Part shown: positions 16,423 to 24,699 of the stretch, in pieces
Numbering within the stretch: position 1 is the stretch's first letter
Layout: each line of letters starts with the position of its first letter
DNA from: Clostridia bacterium
GTDB lineage: Bacteria; Bacillota; Clostridia; UMGS1840
Length of the DNA stretch: 63,065 bases
Reading direction: 5' to 3'
Assembly (NCBI GenBank): GCA_017936745.1
Contig: JAGBEY010000011.1
Location: 72,498 to 135,562, forward strand
Translations under genes and position numbers: made by a program
The notes under the pieces: generated by a model
Databases searched by the model: none
What the model was told of the DNA's origin: nothing
What the model saw: the letters and a program-made list of their open reading frames with translations, nothing else

Positions 16423-16455
16423 AATAAGAAAAATCATTTGGAAAGGAGAAAAATC

Positions 16456-18276
16456 ATGGCGGTTCATGGAATTGTTGCCGGTATTGATATCGGAAATTCA
16501 ACCACAGAAGCTGTGTTGATGAATGTTCATGACGGCAAATTTGATTTTCTCTCCTATGCCATGATTGCTACCACCGGCATGAAAGGAACCCGTGAGAATA
16601 AAACGGGGGTCATTTCCGCTCTACGCCAGGCAGCAAAAGATGCAGGGGTTCAGTTATCTCAAATTCAAAAGGTTTTTATTAACGAAGCAACCCCGGTTAT
16701 TTCTGAGCTTTCTACCGATGTGATTTCTCAAACCACCATTATTGGCTCGGTGATGATTGGTCATAATCCGGATACTCCGGGCGGAAACGGTATTGGAGTC
16801 GGGCTTACTCACGATGTGAGAAGCTTAGCCCAATGCAATCGTACCGACGATTATATCGCAGTAGTTTACGACAGTGTAGACTTTGAAGAAGCTGCACAGC
16901 TGATTAACCGTGCGATGGCAGATGGTATTTCAGTCACCGGCGTGATTGTAAAAAAAGACGATGGTGTGCTGATTGCTAACCGTCTTACTGTGACCTTGCC
17001 GATTGTGGATGAGGTAATGCAGATTGAAAAAATTCCATTTGGAAAATTTGCAGCCGTTGAGGTTGCTTCCGAGTCGGGAACGATTAAGGTTTTATCCAAT
17101 CCATACGGAATTGCAGGAATTTTCAAATTGACGCCGGAGGAGACAAAAGGCGTTATCCCAATTTCCAAGAGTTTAATCGGACTCCGGTCCGGCGTTGTCA
17201 TCAATAATGATGAGGGTGGCGTAACAACTCAGGAAATTCCGGTTGGTAACATATATATTTATGGAACCGGCGGTGATTTCAGTGTTCCTGTTTCTATGGG
17301 AGCAGATAAAATTACAGAAGCAGTTATCAAAAGCGGTGATATTTTCGATATTGCCGGAGAAAAAAACACCAACACGGGAAACTCCTTTGAACGAATTAAA
17401 CGTCGGATGGCAGATTTAACCGGTCAAATGGCAGATTCCATTAAGATTTCCGACTTATCCGCAACCGATACCTTAGCACCGATGAAAGTATCCGGCGGGC
17501 TTGCCAATGAGTATGCAATGGAAAGTGTAGTGATGCTTTCTTCCATGGTAAAAACCTCCCATTTGCCTATGAAGCAGATTGCGGATGTGATTACTGCAGA
17601 AACCGGTCTTACCGTTTCTATTACAGGGAAAGAGGCAGACAATGCAATTCTTGGAGCATTAACCACTCCGGGTGCTGATACACCTCTTGCGATTTTGGAC
17701 TTAGGCGGCGGTTCTACCGATGCGGCACTGATGGATCAATCAGGAAATATTAAGAGTGTGCATACTGCAGGAGCAGGGGAAATGGTAACCACCATTATTG
17801 ATTTGGAACTGGCACTTTCCGACCGGGATTTGGCAGAGCTTATCAAAAAATATCCCCTTGCCAGAGTAGAAACCTTTAATATGCTTCGGTTTGAGGACCA
17901 AACAGTAAAATTCACCAAAGAACAGCTTCCGCCGGAGCTATATAAGCGAGTGGTAATTTTAACAGAAGATAAAATGATTCCCATTCGGAAAAAGAATCTC
18001 ACTATGGAGCAAATTACCGTTATCCGAAAGGAAGCAAAACGAAAAGTATTTGTGCAAAATGCACTGAAAGCCTTAACCAAAATCGCACCTGATGGCAATC
18101 TTAGAAACATTCAGTTTGTGGTTATGGTAGGCGGTAGTGCTTTAGATTTTGAAGTGCCTGACCTCATTAACGAAGCACTTTCAAAATATAATATTGTTGC
18201 AGGGCGGGGAAATGTGCTGGAAAAATTCGGCCCGAGAGCCGCGGTTGCAACCGGTCTCATATTGGGACACCAATAA
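16456..18276 (+). CDS. pduG: Diol dehydratase reactivase, large subunit
   Basis: 606 residues from the ATG at 16456 (GAAAGGAG site). It is an Hsp70-like ATPase that swaps damaged cobalamin out of inactivated diol dehydratase. The actin-fold phosphate loops are visible: GIDIGNSTTEAVLM (about 7-20) and AILDLGGGSTDAALM (about 414-428). EILMVGGSALDFE-type C-terminal motif appears as VVMVGGSALDFE. The partner small subunit PduH, normally encoded directly after PduG, is not found; pduO follows 30 bp later. Confidence 0.95.
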   Translation: MAVHGIVAGIDIGNSTTEAVLMNVHDGKFDFLSYAMIATTGMKGTRENKTGVISALRQAAKDAGVQLSQIQKVFINEATPVISELSTDVISQTTIIGSVMIGHNPDTPGGNGIGVGLTHDVRSLAQCNRTDDYIAVVYDSVDFEEAAQLINRAMADGISVTGVIVKKDDGVLIANRLTVTLPIVDEVMQIEKIPFGKFAAVEVASESGTIKVLSNPYGIAGIFKLTPEETKGVIPISKSLIGLRSGVVINNDEGGVTTQEIPVGNIYIYGTGGDFSVPVSMGADKITEAVIKSGDIFDIAGEKNTNTGNSFERIKRRMADLTGQMADSIKISDLSATDTLAPMKVSGGLANEYAMESVVMLSSMVKTSHLPMKQIADVITAETGLTVSITGKEADNAILGALTTPGADTPLAILDLGGGSTDAALMDQSGNIKSVHTAGAGEMVTTIIDLELALSDRDLAELIKKYPLARVETFNMLRFEDQTVKFTKEQLPPELYKRVVILTEDKMIPIRKKNLTMEQITVIRKEAKRKVFVQNALKALTKIAPDGNLRNIQFVVMVGGSALDFEVPDLINEALSKYNIVAGRGNVLEKFGPRAAVATGLILGHQ

Positions 18277-18306
18277 CAGAAACAGAACACCGGGAGGTGA
18301 TACAGA

Positions 18307-19236
18307 TTGATATACACCAAAAAAGGTGATGAGGGTTATTCGGGGAACATCAAAAACGCAAGATATCAGAAAGATCATGTCTTGTTTGAGCTTTTGGGAA
18401 CCGTGGATGAGCTTTCCTCCAATTTAGGACTGGCAAAAATAGAGTCTATGGAGGTAATTTCACAAACCATCACCGCATTGCAAAAAGAATTTATTTTGTT
18501 AAATGCATACATTGCAGGTGGGAATCCTTTTGATACCAAATCTGCAACTGAGCGGCTGGAAAAGCTGATAGACGCTTTTTCCAAAAAGATTACCCGTGAC
18601 GGGCAGTTTACACTGAGCGGTCAGACAAAAGCCGGCGCTTATTTAGATGTTGCAAGAACGGTTGCCCGTCGGGCAGAACGTCAGGCGGTGAAAGCCTCCA
18701 AAGTGTTTTTGGTAAAAAAAGAGGATTTATCCTATTTTAACCGTATTTCCGATTTGCTTTACATTCTGGCGCGGTATCAGGATCAGCTGTATCAGCCGTC
18801 AGAGGAAAAACCGGTTGAATATAACCAACCGCAAAATGATAAATTTGATATGGCTCAGGCACAGCAATTGTGTGAGACAGTGATACAAAAAGCAAGAGAA
18901 ATGAATGTCAAGGTTGTATGTGCTGTTTGCGACAGCGGAGGTAACCTGATGACATTACTTCGGGATGATGATGCTTTTATTGCAAGCATCAATGTGGCAC
19001 AAAATAAAGCATACACCTCCGTCAGCCTGAAAATGCCCACTGCAAATCTTGCAGAATTGTCCAAGCCGGGAGATTCTCTGTATGGTATTCAGCATCAGGA
19101 TTCCCGATTGGTTATGTTTGGAGGCGGCATTCCACTTGTTAGAAATCAAGTAATCGTGGGTGGATTTGGCGTCAGTGGCGGCACACTGGAGCAAGATACT
19201 GCTTTGGCAGAATATGCAAAAGAGATTTTCAAATAA
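18307..19236 (+). CDS. pduO: PduO: ATP:cob(I)alamin adenosyltransferase fused to a GlcG/HbpS-like domain
   Basis: 309 residues, start TTG at 18307 behind GGGAGGTG. Residues about 1-165 are the PduO-type adenosyltransferase (YTKKGDEGYSGN ATP loop, ELLGTVDELSSNLGLAK, RTVARRAERQAV), which makes adenosylcobalamin for PduCDE. Residues about 180-309 are the PduO C-terminal (DUF336/GlcG) domain (AQQLCETVIQKAREMNVKVVCAVCDSGGNL, GIQHQDSRLVMFGGGIPL, GGFGVSGGTLEQD), which binds heme or cobalamin in characterised relatives. The ATP loop has KKGDEG rather than the common KTGDxG. Confidence 0.94.
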   Translation: MIYTKKGDEGYSGNIKNARYQKDHVLFELLGTVDELSSNLGLAKIESMEVISQTITALQKEFILLNAYIAGGNPFDTKSATERLEKLIDAFSKKITRDGQFTLSGQTKAGAYLDVARTVARRAERQAVKASKVFLVKKEDLSYFNRISDLLYILARYQDQLYQPSEEKPVEYNQPQNDKFDMAQAQQLCETVIQKAREMNVKVVCAVCDSGGNLMTLLRDDDAFIASINVAQNKAYTSVSLKMPTANLAELSKPGDSLYGIQHQDSRLVMFGGGIPLVRNQVIVGGFGVSGGTLEQDTALAEYAKEIFK

Positions 19237-19266
19237 ATGAGTAACAAATGAAAGGATGTATTTGAA

Positions 19267-20712
19267 ATGAACGAACAACAAATTGCAAGCATTGTTGAAC
19301 AGGTAATTAAAGGAATGGCAGGCAAAACCGCTGCTCCGAAAACATCCGGTAAATATAAAGGTGTTTTTGACACGATGGAAGAAGCATTGGAAGCGGCAAA
19401 AACAGCATATAAGCTGTTCCGCGGCTATTCTTTGGAACAGCGTGAAAATATGATTACCAAAATCAGAGAAAAAATTATGGCAGAAGCTGAAACCATGGCA
19501 AAAATGGGCGTGGAAGAAACCGGAATGGGCAGAGTGACCGATAAAATTATCAAACACACTCTGGTAGCTGAAAAAACACCCGGCACCGAAGATTTAAAGA
19601 CGAACGCGTTCAGTGGTGATAACGGCTTGACTGTGATTGAAATGGCTCCCTTTGGTCTGATTGGAAGTATCACTCCCACCACCAACCCTTCTGAAACCAT
19701 TCTTTGTAATTCAATCGGGATGTTGGCAGGCGGTAACTGTGTTGTTTTCAATCCCCATCCCAGAGCAATCAACACTTCCAACTATGCGGTAGACTTAATC
19801 AACCGTGCTGTATTGGAAGCAGGCGGCCCTGAAAATGTGGTTGTTTCCGTTGTGAAACCCACTTTAAAAACTGCCGATGCAATGATTCAGTGTAAAGATG
19901 TAAAATTACTGGTTGCAACCGGTGGCCCGGGCGTAGTAAGAACCCTGCTTTCCTCCGGTAAAAAAGCAATTGGTGCAGGTGCGGGTAATCCGCCTGTTAT
20001 TGTTGACGAAACTGCAGATATCAGAAAAGCGGCAAAAGATATTGTTGCCGGTGCAAGCTTTGACAATAACTTACCCTGTATTGCAGAAAAAGAATGTTTT
20101 GCAGTAGAAAGCATTAAAGACGAGCTGATTCACTATATGACTCAGAGTGGTGCATATTTACTGAAAAAACAGTCTGATATTGATAAACTGGTAAAAGTTG
20201 CCTTAACCGAAGAAGAATGTAAACAAGGGGAAGGCTGCTCTCCCAGACCGAAACGTAAGCTGATGCTGAATAAAGATTGGGTTGGTAAGGACGCAAACCT
20301 GTTCTTAGAAGCAATCGGAATTACCGATGCTCCGAAGGATACCCGTCTTATTATCTGCGAAACCACAGAGGATCATCCCTTTGTGTCGGAAGAACTGATG
20401 ATGCCGATTTTACCCATCGTATCTGTAAAAGATGTTGACGAAGCAATCCGTCTGGGTGTAAAATATGAACATGGCAATCGTCACAGTGCTCATATGCACT
20501 CCAAAAATATTGACAACTTAACCAAATTCGCAAGAGAAGTTGAAACTACTATCTTTGTGAAAAATGCACCCTCCTATGCAGGAATCGGTGCAGGCGGCGA
20601 AGGTCACACCACCTTTACCATTGCCGGTCCTACCGGGGAAGGTATCACCTCCGCAAAAAGCTTTACCCGTCAGAGAAGATGTGTTCTGGTGGATGGCTTC
20701 CGTATTATTTAG
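19267..20712 (+). CDS. pduP: CoA-acylating propionaldehyde dehydrogenase with encapsulation peptide
   Basis: 481 residues. It converts propionaldehyde, NAD+ and CoA to propionyl-CoA inside the compartment. N-terminal helix MNEQQIASIVEQVIKGMAG plus a short linker is the targeting peptide. Aldehyde dehydrogenase features follow: GLIGSITPTTNPSETI (NAD site), LVATGGPGVVRTLLSSGKK, and the nucleophile Cys271 in FDNNLPCIAEKECF. Supplies propionyl-CoA to PduL at 23694. Confidence 0.96.
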   Translation: MNEQQIASIVEQVIKGMAGKTAAPKTSGKYKGVFDTMEEALEAAKTAYKLFRGYSLEQRENMITKIREKIMAEAETMAKMGVEETGMGRVTDKIIKHTLVAEKTPGTEDLKTNAFSGDNGLTVIEMAPFGLIGSITPTTNPSETILCNSIGMLAGGNCVVFNPHPRAINTSNYAVDLINRAVLEAGGPENVVVSVVKPTLKTADAMIQCKDVKLLVATGGPGVVRTLLSSGKKAIGAGAGNPPVIVDETADIRKAAKDIVAGASFDNNLPCIAEKECFAVESIKDELIHYMTQSGAYLLKKQSDIDKLVKVALTEEECKQGEGCSPRPKRKLMLNKDWVGKDANLFLEAIGITDAPKDTRLIICETTEDHPFVSEELMMPILPIVSVKDVDEAIRLGVKYEHGNRHSAHMHSKNIDNLTKFAREVETTIFVKNAPSYAGIGAGGEGHTTFTIAGPTGEGITSAKSFTRQRRCVLVDGFRII

Positions 20713-20751
20713 TGAAAAATGTATCATATAAGAGAAACGAGGGATAGTTCG

Positions 20752-21975
20752 ATGGAAATGAATGAAAAAGCGATTGAGTCAATCGTAAAACAAGTTTTAA
20801 CCAACTTAAACGGCGGCTCCGATTGCAGCTGTGGCGGTAACTGTACCTGCGGCAAAACTGCAGGTCCCATCCCCAAAACTGCAAAAGCAGCTATGCTGAC
20901 TTCTTTAGAACACTATGACATTAAAGAATTTCCCATTCCTGAACTTGGGGATGACGATATCTTAGTCAAAGTGGAAGGCTGCGGTATCTGCGGAACCGAC
21001 GCTCACGAATTTAAAAGAGACCCCTTTGGTTTGATTCCCGTTGTGTTAGGCCATGAAGGCACCGGTGAAATCGTAAAAATGGGTAAAAATGTGAAAAAAG
21101 ACAGCGCGGGCAAAGCTTTAAATATTGGTGACAAGGTAGTTACCTGTATGATTTTTAAAGATGACCCCAACATTACCATGTTTGACCTGAACAAACAAAA
21201 CGTTGGTGACGGTGCTGATGTATACGGCTTGATTCCGGATGACGATATCCATTTGAATGGCTGGTTTGCTGATTATATGGTTATCAGAGGCGGTTCTACC
21301 GTGTTCAATGTTAGCGACCTTGACCTGGAAAGCAGAATTTTAATTGAACCTGCGGCAGTTCTGATTCATGCAGTAGAACGTGCAAAAACTGTTGGCATTT
21401 TAAGATTCAACAGCCGTGTAGTGGTTCAGGGCTGCGGACCCATTGGTTTACTTTGTATCGCAATCCTGCGTACCATGGGTGTTGAAAATATCGTTGCAGT
21501 AGACGGTGAAGAAAAGAGATTGCAGTTTGCAAAAGAAATGGGCGCAGACAAATCTGTTAACTTCAAGAACTACAAAGGTATCGAAGCCTTGACCGAAGGA
21601 GTTAAAGATGCATTTGGCGGATATTTTGCAGATTTTGCATTCCAGTGTACCGGTTCTCCCATCGCTCACTCCAATGTTTACAAATTTGTGAGAAAAGGCG
21701 GCGGGCTTTGCGAGCTTGGCTTCTTCATCAATGGTGGAGATGCTACCATCAATCCGCATTTCGATATCTGTTCAAAGGAATTGACTGTGGTTGGTTCCTG
21801 GGTGTATACCTTACGCGACTATGCAACTACCTTTGATTTCTTAAAGAGAGCACAGGGCATTGGTTTACCGATTAAAAAGCTGATTACTCATAAGTATCCG
21901 CTTTCTAAAATCAACGAAGCTCACCAGACCAACCTGAAGATGGAAGGCTTAAAAATTGCCATCATCAATGAATAA
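20752..21975 (+). CDS. Zinc-family alcohol dehydrogenase with encapsulation peptide and Cys-rich linker (functional stand-in for PduQ)
   Basis: 407 residues from the ATG at 20752 (GAGGG site). Residues 1-20 (NEKAIESIVKQVLTNLNGG) form a targeting helix; residues 24-35 form the Cys-rich linker CSCGGNCTCGK; then a medium-chain dehydrogenase. The catalytic zinc site is present (GCGICGTDAHEF with Cys80, and GHEGTG with His101-Glu102), as is a Rossmann loop (VVVQGCGPIGLLCIAIL). The CxxCxxC structural-zinc lobe found in most of this family is absent. It likely reduces propionaldehyde to propanol, and perhaps lactaldehyde to propanediol, recycling NADH inside the shell. PduQ proper is an unrelated iron-type enzyme. 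Confidence 0.9.
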   Translation: MEMNEKAIESIVKQVLTNLNGGSDCSCGGNCTCGKTAGPIPKTAKAAMLTSLEHYDIKEFPIPELGDDDILVKVEGCGICGTDAHEFKRDPFGLIPVVLGHEGTGEIVKMGKNVKKDSAGKALNIGDKVVTCMIFKDDPNITMFDLNKQNVGDGADVYGLIPDDDIHLNGWFADYMVIRGGSTVFNVSDLDLESRILIEPAAVLIHAVERAKTVGILRFNSRVVVQGCGPIGLLCIAILRTMGVENIVAVDGEEKRLQFAKEMGADKSVNFKNYKGIEALTEGVKDAFGGYFADFAFQCTGSPIAHSNVYKFVRKGGGLCELGFFINGGDATINPHFDICSKELTVVGSWVYTLRDYATTFDFLKRAQGIGLPIKKLITHKYPLSKINEAHQTNLKMEGLKIAIINE

Positions 21976-22009
21976 TCAGAGTAAATCTGAACAGTAAGGA
22001 GGATTTACC

Positions 22010-22528
22010 ATGAATGCATTGGGAATGGTTGAGGTTTTTGGTTTTACCACTGCAATCTGTTGTGCTGATGCTGCTGCAAAAGCAGCCGCGGTAAACATCA
22101 TTGCATTGGATACCACAAAACCTGCAAATGGTGACAGTGCTGAAGTTCCCTTGGTGATGATTGTGAAGATGGAAGGTTCTGTTTCGGCAGTTACTGCCGG
22201 TGTTGCAGCTGCGAAAGCACATGCGGAAGAAAAGGGACTCTACATTGTATCTCATATCATTTCCCGACCCGGCCCGGATATTGACAAGCTTGCGTTCTTA
22301 TCCAAAGTCGGCAGGGAACCCATTGGGAAAAAAACAGCCAAAAAGAAAACTCCGCGCGTAACGGTGGCGGAAGAAAAACCGGCTGAGCCGGTTGAAGCTG
22401 TTTCTTCACAACCGGAAGAAACCAAACAAGTTCCCGAAAATGTGGAGACTGCACCGAAGAAACGGGGCAGAAAACCCAAAGCAAAACCCGAAGGGGAAGA
22501 TCCTGCTCAACAGAAAATCGGGGAATAA
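22010..22528 (+). CDS. BMC-H shell protein with basic, AT-hook-like C-terminal extension
   Basis: 172 residues. Residues 1-95 are a BMC hexamer domain (MNALGMVEVFGFTTAICCADAAAKAAAVNI, IVKMEGSVSAVTAGVAAAKAHAE). The pore loop is enlarged by an insertion (PANGDSAEVP) in place of the KIGSGL-type loop. Residues about 100-172 are a low-complexity tail rich in Lys, Pro and Glu containing KKRGRKPKAKPEGE, an AT-hook-like GRKP core. Such tails may face the shell interior or contact nucleic acid, scaffold or filament. First of four BMC-H genes in a row. Confidence 0.92.
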   Translation: MNALGMVEVFGFTTAICCADAAAKAAAVNIIALDTTKPANGDSAEVPLVMIVKMEGSVSAVTAGVAAAKAHAEEKGLYIVSHIISRPGPDIDKLAFLSKVGREPIGKKTAKKKTPRVTVAEEKPAEPVEAVSSQPEETKQVPENVETAPKKRGRKPKAKPEGEDPAQQKIGE

Positions 22529-22580
22529 ATTAAGTTAATAAAAATTATTATAAAAGGCCAAAGGCCAGGAGGAAGAAAAA

Positions 22581-22859
22581 ATGAATTTTGAAGCATTAGG
22601 AATGGTTGAAACCAGAGGTTTAGTAGCTGCAATTGAAGCAGCAGATGCAATGGTAAAAGCAGCTAACGTTACTTTAGTTGGTACCGAAAAAATCGGTTCC
22701 GGTTTAGTAAGTGTTATGGTTAGAGGCGATGTTGGTGCAGTAAAAGCTGCTACCGAAGCAGGCTCTCAGGCTGCTGCAAGACTGGGTGAAATCGTTGCTG
22801 TACACGTAATTCCCAGACCCCACGGTGATGTGGAAAAAATCTTACCTGAACTGAAGTAA
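22581..22859 (+). CDS. BMC-H shell protein, PduA/PduJ type (copy 1)
   Basis: 92 residues, a complete canonical BMC hexamer: [20 protein letters not shown], pore loop [19 protein letters not shown] with the Gly-Ser-Gly pore typical of propanediol-permeable PduA, and [13 protein letters not shown]. Preceded by AGGAGG. It is nearly identical to the protein at 23265-23543. It forms the shell facets and the pores for substrate entry. Confidence 0.96.
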   Translation: MNFEALGMVETRGLVAAIEAADAMVKAANVTLVGTEKIGSGLVSVMVRGDVGAVKAATEAGSQAAARLGEIVAVHVIPRPHGDVEKILPELK

Positions 22860-22888
22860 GATTCCATCCTTGACTCTATCGAACGGAT

Positions 22889-22916
22889 GTCTCTCATTCC
22901 GTTTGGAGTGAGAGAC
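22889..22916 (+). promoter_or_regulatory. Intra-operon RNA hairpin between shell genes
   Basis: GTCTCTCATTCC pairs with GGAGTGAGAGAC across a GTTT loop (12 pairs, one G-U). No U-run follows, so it is not a terminator. Likely an mRNA processing or stability element that sets shell-protein dosage. Confidence 0.6.
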
Positions 22917-22945
22917 TATTCCCGTAGTGAAAGGAGACCAAAACA

Positions 22946-23224
22946 ATGGAAGCAGTAGGTTTATTGGAAGTGCAAGCCTTAGCAGCTGCAATCGAGGGCT
23001 TGGATGCTATGCTCAAAGCTGCCAATGTCCGTTTGGTTCATATCGAACGGAGATTAGGCGGTCGGTTGGTTACTATGGTAATTGCAGGAAATGTGTCCGC
23101 TGTTACTTCCGCAGTGGAAGCCGGTAAAGCGGCTGCCGCAAGAATCGGCAATGTAAAATGCTGTGAAGTAATTGCAAGACCTCACAGTGAGGTAACAAAA
23201 TTTTTCACAGATTTTAATCAATAA
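22946..23224 (+). CDS. BMC-H shell protein, divergent pore
   Basis: 92 residues: MEAVGLLEVQALAAAIEGLDAMLKAANV, pore segment ERRLGGRLVTMVIAGN, then ARPHSEVTKFF. It has Gly-Gly-Arg where the two flanking copies have Gly-Ser-Gly, so its pore should be positively charged. That suggests passage of anionic metabolites (phosphates, CoA species, nucleotides) rather than propanediol. A GAAAGGAG ribosome site precedes it. Confidence 0.93.
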   Translation: MEAVGLLEVQALAAAIEGLDAMLKAANVRLVHIERRLGGRLVTMVIAGNVSAVTSAVEAGKAAAARIGNVKCCEVIARPHSEVTKFFTDFNQ

Positions 23225-23264
23225 CGAAAAAACAAAAAACAAATAAAATATGGAGGTATTCATA

Positions 23265-23543
23265 ATGAACTTTGAAGCATTAGGAATGGTTGAAACCAGA
23301 GGTTTAGTAGCTGCAATCGAAGCAGCAGATGCAATGGTAAAAGCAGCTAACGTTACCTTAATCGGTACTGAAAAAATCGGTTCCGGTTTAGTAAGTGTTA
23401 TGGTTAGAGGCGATGTTGGTGCAGTAAAATCTGCTACCGAAGCAGGCGCTGAAGCTGCTGCAAGACTGGGTGAAATTGTTGCTGTTCATGTAATCCCCAG
23501 ACCCCACGGCGACGTAGAAAAAATTCTGCCCCAGATTGACTAA
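23265..23543 (+). CDS. BMC-H shell protein, PduA/PduJ type (copy 2)
   Basis: 92 residues from the ATG at 23265 (TGGAGG site). It differs from copy 1 (22581) only at a few positions: Leu-Val to Leu-Ile before the pore loop, Lys-Ala to Lys-Ser, Ser-Gln to Ala-Glu, and the last three residues. DNA identity is also very high in the middle, pointing to recent duplication or gene conversion. Same GSG pore. Confidence 0.96.
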   Translation: MNFEALGMVETRGLVAAIEAADAMVKAANVTLIGTEKIGSGLVSVMVRGDVGAVKSATEAGAEAAARLGEIVAVHVIPRPHGDVEKILPQID

Positions 23544-23569
23544 TTAAAGGTCTATTGGAAACTGCAAAC

Positions 23570-23593
23570 GGAACACGGGGGTTCCCGTGTTCC
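23570..23593 (+). promoter_or_regulatory. Strong intra-operon RNA hairpin before pduL
   Basis: GGAACACGGG (23570-23579) pairs perfectly with CCCGTGTTCC (23584-23593) over a 4-nt loop, extended outward by AAACTGCAA/TTGCAAAGTTT partial pairing. It is GC-rich with no U-tract: a processing or stability element, or a weak attenuator. Confidence 0.65.
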
Positions 23594-23615
23594 GCCTTGC
23601 AAAGTTTTCAGGGTG

Positions 23616-23648
23616 TTCTTCCTGATTGTTCCCTTGAATGAGGAAGAA
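23616..23648 (+). promoter_or_regulatory. Second intra-operon hairpin before pduL
   Basis: TTCTTCCT (23616-23623) pairs perfectly with AGGAAGAA (23641-23648), loop 17 nt. With the hairpin at 23570 it fills the 150-bp gap between the last BMC-H gene and pduL. Confidence 0.5.
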
Positions 23649-23693
23649 TGACTTGAAAGTATTTTCTTAGAAATAACAAAGGATGTGAATGAT

Positions 23694-24356
23694 ATGGAAC
23701 GTGAAAAAATCGTAACAGAAGTGGTAAAACAGGTTTTAGCAATGTATAAATGCACTCCGGACACCACTGCAGATAACAATACAGATGCAGAAATTAAAGT
23801 TGGAGTTTCCCAGCGTCATATTCATCTTTCTCAGGAGGATTTGGAGAAGCTGTTTGGCAAAGGCTATGAGCTGACCGTGTTAAAACCTCTGATGGGAAAA
23901 GAATATGCGGCAAAAGAAGTGGTAACATTAGTGGGAAAATCCTTAAAATCCATTGAAAATGTCCGTGTGCTCGGTCCGGTTCGTAAAAATACTCAGGTTG
24001 AAATTTCCAGAACCGATACCTTTGTGCTGAAAGTAAGTCCTCCGGTTCGTCCTTCCGGCGAAATCAAAGGGTCTGAAAGATTAGTTGTGGTAGGGCCGAA
24101 GGGAGCTATCTACCTGGACGAAGGCGTAATTATTGCAAACCGTCATATTCATATGACTCCTGACACTGCAAGAAAATTCGGTGTTACCGATAATTCTCTG
24201 GTAGATGTTGAAATTGACGGTGTGAAACCCACCAGATTTTTCGATGTGCAGGTCAGAGTCAGAGATGATTTCAATACCGAAATGCACATTGATACAGACG
24301 ATGCAAACTCTGCAGGTTTAAAAAACGGCGACAATGTAAGAATTATTTCAAAATAG
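23694..24356 (+). CDS. pduL: Phosphate propanoyltransferase PduL with encapsulation peptide
   Basis: 220 residues from the ATG at 23694 (AAAGGA site). It converts propionyl-CoA and phosphate to propionyl-phosphate and CoA, recycling CoA in the compartment. N-terminal helix MEREKIVTEVVKQVLAMYK is the targeting peptide. The two PduL half-domains carry the zinc-binding motifs VSQRHIHLSQED (about 40-51) and ANRHIHMTPDTA (about 146-157); GPVRKNTQVEISRTDTF is the linker between halves. No propionate kinase (PduW) is found in the window. Confidence 0.96.
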   Translation: MEREKIVTEVVKQVLAMYKCTPDTTADNNTDAEIKVGVSQRHIHLSQEDLEKLFGKGYELTVLKPLMGKEYAAKEVVTLVGKSLKSIENVRVLGPVRKNTQVEISRTDTFVLKVSPPVRPSGEIKGSERLVVVGPKGAIYLDEGVIIANRHIHMTPDTARKFGVTDNSLVDVEIDGVKPTRFFDVQVRVRDDFNTEMHIDTDDANSAGLKNGDNVRIISK

Positions 24357-24393
24357 ACTTTTTTAATAAATATAGAAAAGGGAATGTATTATT

Positions 24394-24651
24394 ATGGTAA
24401 TAGGAAAAGTTACAGGTTCCATTTTTTCCACTCGCAAATTAGACAGCTTAACCGGTTCCAAATTGATGGTGGTAAATATCGGCAAAGGAAAAGATGATTA
24501 TGTCGTTGCCATTGATACTTTAGGCGCAGGAATTGGTGAAATGGTATTAGTTACCTTAGGCGACAGTGCAAGATTTGCTTGTCAGAATGAAAAAACCCCA
24601 ATTGATGCAGTCATTGTGGGAATTGTGGACGAATCCAATTATAACCAATAA
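24394..24651 (+). CDS. BMC-P pentameric vertex protein (EutN/CcmL/PduN family)
   Basis: 85 residues spanning the EutN fold: MVIGKVTGSIFSTRKLDSLTGSKLMVV, DTLGAGIGEMVLVTLGDSAR and DAVIVGIVD at the end. It caps the icosahedral vertices of the shell. It is the only BMC-P gene in the window. Confidence 0.94.
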   Translation: MVIGKVTGSIFSTRKLDSLTGSKLMVVNIGKGKDDYVVAIDTLGAGIGEMVLVTLGDSARFACQNEKTPIDAVIVGIVDESNYNQ

Positions 24652-24699
24652 TTCTTGGGGAAGATAAAGGGGTTACTTGGATAAAGGAAACGGATTGTT

